From Aplidium turbinatum (taxonomy: Eukaryota; Chordata; Ascidiacea; Aplousobranchia; Polyclinidae): DNA of 64,000 bases. Below the pieces are notes generated by a model, which saw only the letters and a list, made by a program, of their open reading frames with translations, did not search any database and was not told the DNA's origin. The stretch lies in NCBI GenBank assembly GCA_918807975.1, contig OU964918.1, positions 50,576,477 to 50,640,476 of the forward strand, written 5' to 3'. Shown in pieces: positions 23,517 to 34,001 of this stretch. Made by a program: the position numbers and the translations under genes. The first letter of the stretch is position 1. Every line of letters starts with the position of its first letter.

Positions 23517-23522
23517 AATAAA
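23517..23522 (+). terminator. polyadenylation signal of gene A
   Basis: AATAAA 94 bp after the stop codon of gene A. Confidence 0.7.
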
Positions 23523-23539
23523 ACAAGATGCAGCAGCAT

Positions 23540-24030
23540 TGACTTTATGCTTGTTTCGAAATTGAATGTGTTCAGAAACTAAAAAATTAATGGACACTTG
23601 AAGAACCTTGAATTTTATGACGTGATCTGAAGTTAGTTTTCAGTTTCACTAACATTTGCATCATTACAGTATTATACTGTGTAGACTGTAGAGCTATCAT
23701 TAGGCTACGTCATCAATTGTCACATCTCGTGAATGAAGTCATGACAAGTGTGGAAATTCTTAAACCGACTTTGTTAAACGCTACTTGTCACTACCAAAAA
23801 GTTACCCACTGAAGCAGATTTAAAGATAGGCATTTAGTAACCTAATTCCTTCACCTCTAAAAAAAAAACGATAAAAAATGCAGTTTTTTTTCTCACTTTT
23901 TCAACGTTTTTTCTTTAACTTTTCTTGCTCAATTACGTTACAACCAACCTAGCCAGCAATAAAGGGGCAAACAAGCTATAAAATAACTCAGGTGGTAATT
24001 TAATCCATAAGTGTAGGGAAATCTGATATC
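23540..24030. other. 3' flank of gene A, unassigned
   Basis: No gene or repeat recognised between the polyadenylation region and the SINE at 24031. Confidence 0.4.
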
Positions 24031-24329
24031 CGCCACGATAGCTCAGTGTCCTCCCGATAGCTCTGTGGTTACCCGCCCGGCTCAAGGTCACGCGGCGCTG
24101 GTTCGACTCTCGGGGTGTGCGCTTTAGCAACGCATTTCAGGACTGCTCTCCATTTAGCGCCACCAAGTGAATTTAAATAATTCTCCGGCAACAACACTTC
24201 AACAATCGGAAAACTTCACTCTGCCAATCTCGGTAACCGGCCCTGCGTCAAGAGCCTCTACAAGTGTGCGAAACTACCAGGAATAACCTATTAAGGCTTT
24301 GTCCGTCGATTCAAAACCAACCAACCAAC
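24031..24329 (+). repeat. tRNA-SINE, short subtype, CCAA tail
   Basis: The tRNA-like head is partly duplicated (cgccacgatagctcagtg, then cccgatagctctgtgg). B box ggttcgactctcgggg, shared body, and tail accaaccaaccaac. It lacks the extra arm. Confidence 0.9.
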
Positions 24330-24368
24330 GCTATTTTTAACCTATATCGTCCTAGCGATAGTTTAAAG

Positions 24369-24869
24369 CAGGGGTCACCAAAATTTTTTCACTGAGGGCC
24401 GGATTGCTGCGAGATTAACAGCTGTGGGCCGGATGCAAATTGCGGAAAAGTATACAACTATTTAGAATCTTCATTGACTTAAATTGAGCACAATAAATAA
24501 CAAAGTCAGCGGTGGAATAGCAAAGTTGTGATGAAAATCGAAAGGTTGCTGGAGAAGTTATCCCCTGCTGTGATACACTACAGGGCGTCGTGCTTTTGAA
24601 AAACATTACATCTTTCCAAATTTGGCCTAGGCTGTTCCCATTTGTGGTGGCTTAATGATAAAAACAGAACAATAACATGTAGGCTGCTAGGTGGAAAAAT
24701 GTACAAATTCAACATGCAACAATGAACTATAAGAACGAACAATTTTAACAAAGAAGTCTCTATTACACAAAAAGGCAAAGTGCAGCTGTTACTTCCGCAG
24801 CACGTGGCGGCCGGATGAAATCAGTTTGCGGCCGGTTCTGGCCCGCGGGCCGTAGTTTGGTGACCCCTG
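24369..24869. mobile_element. hAT MITE, TIR CAGGGGTCACCAAA
   Basis: Ends CAGGGGTCACCAAA and TTTGGTGACCCCTG, with the exact 8-bp duplication GTTTAAAG (24361-24368 and 24870-24877). GC-rich subterminal blocks gggccgg and ggcccgcgggcc lie inside. Resembles Charlie-type MITEs. Non-coding. Confidence 0.88.
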
Positions 24870-25204
24870 GTTTAAAGTGACGGCGAAAAAGGACGCATTT
24901 TAAGCATACTGATGCGGATACGAGTCCAGCTTTTAGGTTAATCTAATAATAAAGAATTTAGCTAAATATTTGACCACTTAGCCCAGTGGTGCTTGATATT
25001 TTTAATTTGCTGGCACTACCTTAAAATCACCAACCAGTTCTCGCACCTCCTTCTAATCTAGAACATAAAATAACACAATATGATGCTTTCCTCATACGGG
25101 GTATAAAAAAAATTATTTTTTTCTTCTTGATGTTTGTGTCTCTATCCACTTCTACGATTTAACGTCTCCTGTTCCATGTATTTCGTGGCCAACAATTTTT
25201 TTTA

Positions 25205-25378
25205 TGGAATTTCTTCATACCACTAATCCCAAAAGTCAACCAAGAAGAGATCTGCAAACCGCAGATCTTCTCAAACATAGTCTATAGCCAACGCTTCTTA
25301 GGACGTCCTCGAAGGTTATTCCCATAGACGTTAAAGAACTAAACTTTTTTTGGCCATGCGTCCTATTCCATTTGTTGC
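25205..25378 (-). mobile_element. LINE ORF2 tail, distal part
   Basis: Minus strand reads QQME.DAWPKKV, then GRPKKRW, a common ending of invertebrate LINE polyproteins. The preceding part (ELRSRLGIHQLEDVMRWRRL) lies at 28202-28300 on the far side of the hAT 25379-28201, so the hAT landed in this LINE tail. Stops are present. Confidence 0.6.
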
Positions 25379-26139
25379 CAGGGCCGGATTTACCAGTAGG
25401 CAGAGTAGGCAGTTGCCTAGGGCGGCAAATTATTAAGGGCGGCAAAATATACGAATATATTACATTGATAATACTGTACGTGAATATAATAATTTACAAC
25501 AGATATATTCAGATATATAGCAATTAATAAATATGTTATCACATCACACACATTTATAAACAGTGCGGCAAGTCATGGATGGCAAGTCATCACCCCTAGA
25601 GTACTTCACGCTTGATTGGTTTTCAACAATATGTGCTGCTTAGCGCTTCTTTTAGTTATCTGTCTCGCTTAGTATGGAGAACTAGGCTTTGTCTGTGCAA
25701 TTTTTATTAATCTTTGTTCGGTTTGTTTCACTGTTAGTAAATTTAAAGGAGCCTAGAAAAAATGCTTTTAGTCAATGTTAGGTTGATGGAAAAGTTGCAG
25801 GCTATTTTGTGTACTTGCCTTGATGCTTAAAGGCCTACTAAGCTTAAATACAAATTTCAAACGGGAATTAAGCATTAAAATGCGTAAACTGAACATTCAA
25901 GAATACATTTCAAGAAAAATTACCGAAAAAAAAATATTTTCAATGGCGCTGGCAAGGCCCAAAGTCCAATGTTTCATTTATTTTCATTTTTTTCAAAATA
26001 ACCAAAAGTGCAAACACTGCTCGAGAATACGTCACAAAAGACAGCAATAACAAAAGCCACGTTACCACATCTGATGTTTTGAGCAAACTGTCTGATGTTT
26101 TGATGTTGAAATCTGATGTTTTGATGTACATACATACAT

Positions 26140-26347
26140 ACATAGAGAAATAAAACATAGTAACTTTAGCGGGTTTAGCATACTTTATTTCACACAAAAT
26201 ATAACACAATTAAAATAAAATTTTATTTTATTTTAATTATGTTATATTTTGTGTGAAATAAAATATGCTAAACCCGCTAAAGTTACTATGTTTTAGTTCT
26301 CTATGGTTCAACAAAGCAAACTCTCTACCAAAGCTTTATACATACAT
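26140..26347. repeat. palindromic insertion with ~75-bp arms
   Basis: gagaaataaaacatagtaac to ttaaaataaaa is followed directly by its reverse complement, then about 45 bp ending in accaaagcttta. It is flanked by tacatacatag on both sides, a probable target duplication, and is absent from the copy at 59994-60558. The right part belongs to the repeat family seen at 1-172 and 4931-4980. Confidence 0.7.
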
Positions 26348-26840
26348 AGCCTACAGTCAAATCAACGAGATATAACACAATGAGTGGAAACTCACTCTTC
26401 TCTTAGTGTTTCTCTTTTATCTCTCTCGTTTCTCTACGTCGTTCGTTTCATGGTTCCCTGTTTGCACATGGAAGGCTACAGACTGCGACCGTACGGGTGT
26501 ACGGCGTGCTAAGAATGCACTAAAGCAAGGCTAAAGTGACGGCGAATACCACGAAGCAATTGGACTGTTCCGACCATAGTATTATTGTTAGGTGGTTTAA
26601 AAGTTTATTTTCGTTACCGCTTGTCTTTTCAGATTATTGTGTGAAATTTTGAAGTAGGTTAATCAGGATGTTACAGGTCAATAAGCAGGATAAATACATA
26701 GGCTCTTGCTAACAACAATATTAAATTAGTATAGGGTAGCAAAGGTCTACGAAATACGATACAAAACGACTGACTGTAGGCTATATGGTTATCAAAGTTT
26801 ATCTTATCCAGCTATAAACAACCAACAGGGCTAGAAGAAG

Positions 26841-27182
26841 TTGGCTTTTTATAACAGTGCAATGGAAAACAGTTCTGATAATTTAACCGTCGAGTATCTT
26901 GTGAAGCCAAGTCCTACTCTGATGAAAATTTTGCTGAGGCTGGAAGTGGATTTTCGAAAACATTTCAGCTTTTGTAATACAATGCAGACTGTGTTTAAGG
27001 AGATTGATATAAACAGTTTGTATTTATTAACCAACGACTGGGACATTGTGTCATATATAGTAAACCACATTTGCAAGCTATATTTTAAAATTCGTACCTA
27101 TCAAAAAACGAAGATTTTAAAGCTCAAAGTCATTGGTAGTGTTCAGAAAAACAACATCAGTCTGCGTAAAGCGTTACAGTAA
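26841..27182 (+). CDS. 113-codon open reading in the P-like element, function unknown
   Basis: Open from ATG to stop, inside the P-like element, with an AATAAA near 27220. The C-terminal part (IVNHICKLYFKIRTYQKTK, then NNISLRKALQ) has the look of the last segment of a transposase (a tyrosine/arginine-rich helix followed by RK.L), and could be the end of a P/THAP9-type protein. That is inference from pattern only. The first part was not recognised. The start codon is arbitrary, since an upstream exon is possible. Confidence 0.4.
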   Translation: MAFYNSAMENSSDNLTVEYLVKPSPTLMKILLRLEVDFRKHFSFCNTMQTVFKEIDINSLYLLTNDWDIVSYIVNHICKLYFKIRTYQKTKILKLKVIGSVQKNNISLRKALQ

Positions 27183-27564
27183 AGACACTAATGTACGGAA
27201 TATTGCTCGTTGTTTTACAATAAAATGTAAATGAAAGTACTTTATGTTGTAGTGCTACGCCTTCCCATTGCTTTAGACTACGGTTTTTTTCATGGAACGT
27301 CATTTTTCATAAGGTACTTTTCATGGAGTGGCCGCTTTTAGCGAGCGCCGAATTAGTGTTGTGGGCAATACCAGTGATTTTACATCAAGGCTACTGTGCA
27401 ACAAACTTTACTCAGTCGAATTTTGTTAGGGCTGCACTAGAGTTTAATTTTAGGCTTCTGACAATAACATAATGTTAAATAATAGGTTGAAAATAGCCTA
27501 ACATGTGGATAGCACTTTACCCATGGTACAAAACTATATTACTAATTAGCCAAGCACCTTAGGC

Positions 27565-27605
27565 GGTGAGATAGCTCAGTGGTAGAGCTCAACGCACATA
27601 AATCG
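27565..27605 (+). repeat. tRNA-like A-box fragment
   Basis: ggtgagatagctcagtggta followed by gagctc has a tRNA A-box and D-arm look. No matching B box follows at tRNA distance, so this is a tRNA or SINE fragment inside the P-like element. Confidence 0.4.
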
Positions 27606-28201
27606 AAGGAACATCCCATCTAAAACTCTTGTGATGTCCGTTTAAACTACTGCGCAAGTGTCTGTAGTGAAGCGTGACGGTCGACACGTAAAACGGAGCA
27701 AAAAGAGGAGTTTCCACTCATTGTGTTATATCTCGTTGAGTCAAATCGTCCGCAGTAACAATTATTGCGAGATCAGCTGATTGCTAGTCTCTAGTGACGC
27801 AAACTGTACAGTCGCACGCTTCGCTGCTCAACCCCAATCTTGTTTTGAAAGCTCTGACAAAAGCACGCGCGCAATGGTGATCAGACCGCAATGGGGCAAA
27901 ATTTTATTGAAAATCGTTTTATGGTAGCATGTTAAACAGAAAGAACGTGGAAAATCGCCAAGTCAGGTTTTTCCTTTAGTATCCCTTTAAAGCATGTAGG
28001 CTAAACAAGCCAAAAAGTAAGACTAGTTTACGAAAGAACTTTAGTTTCATGAAGTTTTATAAAAATGGCGCATTGAGGACAAACGAGAACTAGTGCCTGT
28101 GTTGTATCGAAAAGTCTAAAATCACCATCGAAAAATTTTTTTTGGGGGGGCGGCACTTTTCTCATCTGCCAAGGGGAGCACTTAGGCTAAATCCGGCCCT
28201 G

Positions 28202-28300
28202 TTTGTTGCACGCGTCCGTTCCTACGTAGCCTTCTCCATCTCATGACATCTTCAAGCTGATGGATGCCAAGCCTGGATCTCAGCTCTCCTATCATCACCT
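28202..28300 (-). mobile_element. LINE ORF2 tail, proximal part
   Basis: Reads RLGIHQLEDVMRWRRLRRNG on the minus strand and would join the piece at 25205-25378 before the hAT insertion. No reverse transcriptase domain was seen upstream. Confidence 0.6.
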
Positions 28301-28309
28301 ATCAGAAAG

Positions 28310-30616
28310 GCACATGAAACAAATCCACCGTACTACAGTATACCATTGCAACAACATTTCGCACTTCGATGGTGGTAGGCCAGGTATCACTTACATGAAG
28401 TAGAGCACTCCTCCCACAAATATTATGCATGTGACCTTGACTATCGAAGGGAATCTATTTGTCCATAAGAATAGATGTGAGCTCACAAAAACTTTTTCAG
28501 GCCAATTGCACCCTCATTGCTATGGCATCCATGCAGTTTTCACGATTGCCCAATCCTGTCATCAAGATTGCAGTTGGCTCCGAAACTATCTTTATTTCGT
28601 TAGTTGTATGAAAAATTTAAAATACTTTTTCCGTAGTAGTGGTTAAACAACAAGTACAGTGACGTTTTTACTGTTGTTTCCTGTTGATGATGGCATGAAA
28701 TTGTGGTGTGTTGGTGCTGAGGGCTACTCGCATGTCAAGGATCCAATCGATTTTTGATATTTGTTTTTATGTGAAGCAAGTAGAAAAATCCTGACTCCCA
28801 AATTATTCCTTCATAACTAATCTTAATAATTCAGCTTTCCGCACCCTCTAAGAACAGCTCTCGCACACCTCAGGGTTGCGAGCACTTCTAGTTGAAAACC
28901 CTCAACTTAGACTAACCCAAACACTGGACTCCTATCAGCATCTGTATGCTTAGAATTATTCTTTTTGCGCCATCACTTCAAACTGACACAGAAAGGCACG
29001 GGTAATGGATTTGAAAAAAAATTGCCACTAAAAGGCCAAAATAATTATTTTTTGCCACATATTTATTATTTTTTTCTATATATTACTGTGTTTTAAACTT
29101 TCTCACTGTTACCAGCAAGCTACTCTATAGTGATGACTACACTTTAATAACTACGTTGTCACATCTGTACAAATATTTAATGCACTACTTCTGTTATTAT
29201 TAGGCCACGATTTTCATTAGTTTAAAATCTACACAAATGTATAGCTTACTTGTTTGTTTAAATTTTTAGAAGATGAGCCCAAAATCTCAACAGGTTTAAA
29301 ACTATATCTAAAATTTTACAAATTAAAACATGCACAGTTTTAGCTTAGCATAATTATACTTTTTACATATTTAATGCACTACTTTTATCATTGTTTGGCC
29401 ACGATTTTGAGCATTTAAGAAAAGATACTAAACAGAAATTTAAAATTTTACTCCTAAATTAATAGCAAATTGTGCAAAATCTCAAAATATTTGCATTTAT
29501 AATTTATATATTATAATTATTTTATTACAACTGGGCGTGCAGTTGTTCTCTTGCGTTATATTGCCTTTTTCATTATTTTTGCATTTAATTGATAGCGACT
29601 GTATCATTTTGATCCGTTATAGGGCAATTTTGTGTCACAAAATATAAAATATTTAAACTTATATAAAATATAAATATAAAATATGTAGGCCTACATTTTT
29701 ATTTTAACACCTTCCATGTATTAAACTTTTAATTTGAGCATAATCTTGATTATTAAACAAAAAAATTAATAACCTAATAAATTTAATGAGGTGCAATCTT
29801 AACAAAACGTTTAAAATAAAATTTCTTGGTTATATATTGACAAACTTGCTCAAATCCTCAGCAAAATTGAAACGTTTTGGGTGTCGTCGCAACCCCAGCT
29901 CCATGGTTTGATCAGATCTTTCTAAAAAATTGAAAAAAATGTAATTTTCTGAAGAAAAAATGTTGTCCCCTAAACAAGTAGCCTATAGTAAATTAATCTT
30001 TTCCAGTGTTGAGAGAAATATGTCTTGAATGGAACCGTATCGTTGGTTGTAAACCGAAGCTGATATTGTTTGTCATTATTTGTGCCATTTACATTCGGTG
30101 GCGGCTCACAATCGAAGCGCGATATCGTTTCTTCATTGATAAATAAAAATTTTGTTTCAATTTGAGAAACAAGCAAACATACCTTGTGCTTCTGATGGGG
30201 GTAGTGAGTTCAACCATTCCTAGCTTTTGATTTTTCTTTATTCTTCAAGTATTTCTGCTCATTTCCTTATTGTCTTGTTTTGCCACACGCTTACCGTTTC
30301 CTGAACCATTTATACAGTAGATAGCCTAGGCCTGATTGTTTTTTTCTAAGCTCATTTCTGGCTCTTTGCTTTGCGTATTCAATTAATTTTGCCAGAATAG
30401 CTTTTACATAATTATACAAAAGGGACCAAAACAAGATATATTTTTTCCAAAATTGCTAATGGCAAGCCCCCCATGCCCTACACATATGATGACTTTTATC
30501 AAACTCCTTTATGTAGTATCGTTTCCAGATTTTTGATTTGTTAAAACTGTCCCCACAAAATGTTTTGTCTCGATCCGCTATACTGGTTACTCGGCTAGGT
30601 ATTTTTGAAGTACATA
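28310..30616. other. unassigned AT-rich DNA
   Basis: No gene recognised. Two open readings (28425-28646 plus, 29970-30176 minus) show no known motif. The stretch 29000-29860 is very AT-rich with runs of aaaatataaa. Confidence 0.4.
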
Positions 30617-31105
30617 CAGTCGACTCCGCTTAATTCGGACACCGGATAACCCGGACAACCGCTTTATTCGGCCAAAATGCTCGTAAACGGAACAAAAGTA
30701 AAAATTGCACGTAAAAATCTACCGTCAATTTGGACAATTCTCCGCTTAATTCGGACACAGGACACAGTATTTGAAGAATTACTGTACTATTTCAACCCTA
30801 TATGTGTGTGTTACACAGTAATTTTGTTGAATCGCTTGGTATCGAAATACTGTACAATACAACTAACCAGAAGGTATAATTCTTGTGCGTTTTATGTGAT
30901 CAGTGCCAATTACTGCAGTATAGCGCAGCTGCAATTCATATATTACGCAACAGAACGGTATTTTTAATGAGTTGTCTGCCTTTACGCATAGCCTACCATG
31001 AAACAAACAATTGATTTTCCGCTTAATTCGGACAAAACCGTTTCTCCGCTTAATTCGGCCAAAAGTGAGCGGAACCAAAGTGTCCGAATTAAGAGGAGTC
31101 GACTG
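30617..31105. mobile_element. Tigger/pogo-like MITE
   Basis: Ends CAGTCGACTCCGCTTAATTC and its complement, flanked by TA (30615-30616 and 31106-31107). TA duplication and the CAGTCGACTC start are characteristic of the pogo/Tigger branch of Tc1/mariner. Extra copies of cgcttaattcggac lie inside both ends. 489 bp, non-coding. Confidence 0.88.
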
Positions 31106-31143
31106 TAGTTATTTAAAAATTTAATACAGAAAAAAAAACTATT

Positions 31144-33246
31144 AATTGATCTTAAAAATCTTTATTCTCTAACTGAGAAAAGCTCTATGAAAGGTAAATA
31201 CTGGCATAACTATAAATGTTTATTATGTCTCGAGCTTTATTGCGAACGTTGTTAATACGAAGCACTTCATTAACAGAATGATAGCGTGTCACAATAATGG
31301 CGGTAACGGATTAGCTCACGTGGTCATAGAATAGAAAAAGGCGAAGTGACTGATCTCTGGACAGGTATTGTGTTGCGTAATGATATGACGTCATCAACAT
31401 CCCCCTTTCAATGAAAGGCGTTATGCATAGGATCGCAGGTTTACTATAGTATGAAGGAGAGATCATTTGGGGGTTAGGTTACATAATGTAAAACGTATGG
31501 CAACACATATGATTACGATATGGCTACACAATGCAAAACGTATGGCAACACATATGATTACGACATGGCTACACAATGCAAAACGTATGGTAACACATAT
31601 GATTACGATATGGTTACACAATGCAAAACGTATGGTAACATATATGATTACGATATGGTTACACAGTGCAAAACGTATTGTAACACATGTGATTACGATA
31701 TGGTAATTATATTTACAGCGAAAGGGTAAATGCTCAAGAGGTGAAGATGCAAGCATAATGCTAGAAGTTTTCAATGATATCTGGGCTAATGCAGTTAAAA
31801 TATATCACATATAACTCCATACACAAATGCAGAATGTCATCAGGCTGTAGGTTGTTAAGGAAATTACGTAGTATGGTAATCATTCAACCACACAGGGGCT
31901 CTACGCATCCTTCTTGGTCGTTCTGAAGAGCTACTTCTGGGGTAGCTTTCAGAGGGTGCGTCATGGTTGTCTAATGGGGTTATACTGTTTGGTATATCGA
32001 AGAGCAGGTCGCTTTTGTCGATACGAAGGTGGACCCTGTTCCTTTTATACCTTGTGCCAGAAGCGGACTCGATTATGTAGGTGCGCGAAGAAGGTATTGC
32101 GGTCACTCTCCCTCGTTCCCAGCTTGTACTGGGTGGGCTTTGAAAATAAATTCGTTGTCCAATTGGAAATGGACTCATATCACGAGCGTTTTTATCATAA
32201 TTCCTTTTTGTGGCATTTCTGCGATTAAGCCTTTTTTCGGTGTGCATGGTGTTGCTAGGTTTGGTGATTATAGGTATCACTGATCTAAGTTTTCTGCCAA
32301 AGAGGATCTCTGCCGGGCTGATGTTTACGTCTTGGCGCGGCGTGTTCCTGATTTCAAGCAGGGCTTGGTATTGGTCGGTTTGGTTGAGAAATGTGCGCTT
32401 AAGCATGGTTTTTACACATTTAACCGCTGACTCTGCTTTCCCGTTTTCTCGTTGATGGCCTGGGCTGGAAGTTATATGGATGACCTGCCATTTTTTGCAA
32501 AATGCGTTAAAGCCATCAGACATAAACTGTGGACCGCAGTCTGATACCACACATTTGGGAATGCCGTATCGCGCAAAATGCTTTTTTAAGCAGCTTATAA
32601 CTTGTCTGGTGGTGGTTGACGTCATCACGTCGATTTCAATGAAATTAGAGTAGTAGTCGACCGTTATTAAATAACTCTTTCCTTGAAACTCACACAGATC
32701 AATACCAATTTTCTCCCATGGCGCCGTTCCTTCGTTGTGTTGTTTGAGTGTCTCTTTCTGGTTGCTTGGTTTTGTTTGTTGACAGATTATACAATTGTCT
32801 GTCATTTGTTTTAGTTCTTTTGGTAATCCTATCCAAAACACGGTCTCGCGTGCTCGCCGCATCATGCTGTCATAACCTAAATGCGCAAGGTGTAAATTGT
32901 CTTTGATCTCGCGGCGCAAATTTTTTGGGATAAATATGCGCTCTCCCTTTAGTATTAAATTCTTTTCTTGCGTCAGGCATTCTCGAAGCGAAAAATAAGG
33001 TTTGATGTTTTCAGGGAGATCATTTTTGGTAGCTGGCCAACCTTCTGTTATGATCCTCAACAGTGTTTTTGCTTCGTCATCGCTTTGCATGGCCTGTTTT
33101 ACTGCAATTAGACGTTCGTCTGGTATGTCCTCTAAGACGTTTAAGTTCATTATGTGATTCGGTTGATTCTCTGAGTCGTTAAGTTCAGGGAAGGCTCTAC
33201 TTAGAGTGTCGGCAATGACAAGGCTGGCCTCAAAGTGTTTTTGCCT
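31144..33246 (-). mobile_element. Ty3/gypsy LTR retroelement fossil, partial
   Basis: Old virus-like element of the Ty3/gypsy family, minus strand. Parts present: the end of the RNase H-to-integrase linker (ADTLSRAF), the integrase region (zinc-binding HHCC followed by the catalytic core and a C-terminal basic region, about 31864-33150), a putative polypurine tract near 31400-31409 and a likely 3' LTR from about 31399 down to about 31144. The far LTR edge is uncertain. The copy is broken and incomplete. The good state of the integrase region suggests a fairly young insertion. Confidence 0.8.
31477..31703. repeat. 45-bp minisatellite, about five copies
   Basis: Unit of 45 bp including acacaatgcaaaacgtatgg, repeated at exact 45-bp spacing (gattacga at 31511, 31556, 31601, then onward) with a few substitutions. 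It sits between the integrase region and the LTR of the gypsy fossil. Because 45 is a multiple of three, it creates repetitive open readings on both strands that are not genes. Confidence 0.92.
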
Positions 33247-33668
33247 GCTGTTGGAGTGTGTTTTGCCTTTGATTTATGCCATCCACTATGTGTTAATTTA
33301 TAACGTGTTTACCTGCAAGTGGATTGCTCAAATGCCCACCTTGAGAGCTCAATCATTTTTAAACTACTGTACTACGAGCATAACTTGAAAGAGCTGAGAG
33401 TAATCTTTTGAACTTGATGGCAAATTAGCCTACTGCTGGTGACATAATACAGGCCTACACTAGGCTAAGTGTTGTCGGTGCTTAAATTGAAAGTTTATGC
33501 CATGAAGAGGAAATCGAAGAAAGCAGCCTACTTGTATATACTGTAGAGTGGCCACACTGGTTACATTTATAGGAAGGTTACTGTATTTTTGACGCAAGAT
33601 AAACGTGTTTGGAAGCAAAGACGTCTGTGCTTTGCTTAACAATAGAGTTTTATACCCAGTAGCACATG
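33247..33668. other. unassigned DNA
   Basis: Nothing recognised between the gypsy fossil and the next MITE. Confidence 0.4.
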
Positions 33669-33669
33669 C

Positions 33670-33961
33670 TCAAGGGCGTAGTCAGGATGGGCAAAGGGAG
33701 CAATCGCCTCCTTCCCCGAAATGTTTTAAATAACATTTCAAACTCTGTTATAGCATCATTTTATCAGTTTCACTATTGATATAAGCTGAAAGTACTCTCA
33801 GAATGCGCAATTTTAAAGTCTTTTTTTTACAATTTTTTTCGGGAGAGGCCCCACAGACCTCCCTCTGGGTGCTTCACCTTCGTTGACTTGTTGCCGGGCT
33901 CATTCACATGAACGAAAATATTTTTTTCCTCCCTCCAAAGTTTTGTGCTGGCTACGCCCTG
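33670..33961. mobile_element. hAT-like MITE, TIR AGGGCGTAGYCAG
   Basis: caagggcgtagtcagg at the left and ctggctacgccctg at the right are inverted repeats of about 14 bp around 290 bp. The interior has gggcaaagggagcaatcgc. No clear target duplication. Confidence 0.65.
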
Positions 33962-34001
33962 AGTAGGCTATAAATGGCGTACATGATGCACAATGTGCAT
34001 G

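Larger units (their letters stand above)
26363..27738 (+). mobile_element. P-like element with perfect 31-bp inverted ends
   Basis: Both ends carry the same 31 bases, starting CAACGAGATATAACACA and ending GAAACTC. The 8-bp duplication AGTCAAAT flanks it (26355-26362 and 27739-27746). The Drosophila P element also has 31-bp ends and 8-bp duplications, and its terminus CATGATGAAATAACA aligns with this one. The 1376-bp interior has a 113-codon open reading (26841-27182) with AATAAA downstream, and a tRNA-like fragment near 27565. It is probably an internally deleted or non-autonomous element. Perfect ends imply recent activity. Confidence 0.75.
25831..27986. mobile_element. TTAA-flanked MITE, copy A, split by later insertions
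   Basis: Bounded by TTAA (25827-25830 and 27987-27990), with ends AGGCCTA and AGGGATA on opposite strands. The sequence caaacgggaattaagcat near the left and gccaagtcaggtttttcctt near the right recur in the uninterrupted copy 59994-60558. Compared with that copy it has two extra pieces: a palindromic repeat (about 26140-26347) and the P-like element (26363-27738). TTAA flanks fit piggyBac- or Kolobok-type elements. Confidence 0.75.
25379..28201. mobile_element. hAT element, TIR CAGGGCCGGATTTA
   Basis: Ends CAGGGCCGGATTTA and TAAATCCGGCCCTG with the exact 8-bp duplication TTTGTTGC (25371-25378 and 28202-28209). Phrases cctagggcggcaaa and tgccaaggggagc lie just inside. Most of its length is a later TTAA-flanked element (25831-27986), itself holding the P-like element. 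No transposase seen. Confidence 0.88.

Noticed and set aside
31490-31703. CRISPR-like array
   Set aside because: Repeats are head-to-tail with no unique spacers, in animal DNA.
31463-31774. Repetitive open readings on both strands in the 45-bp array
   Set aside because: The 45-bp unit is a multiple of three, so any stop-free frame stays open; no independent coding sign.
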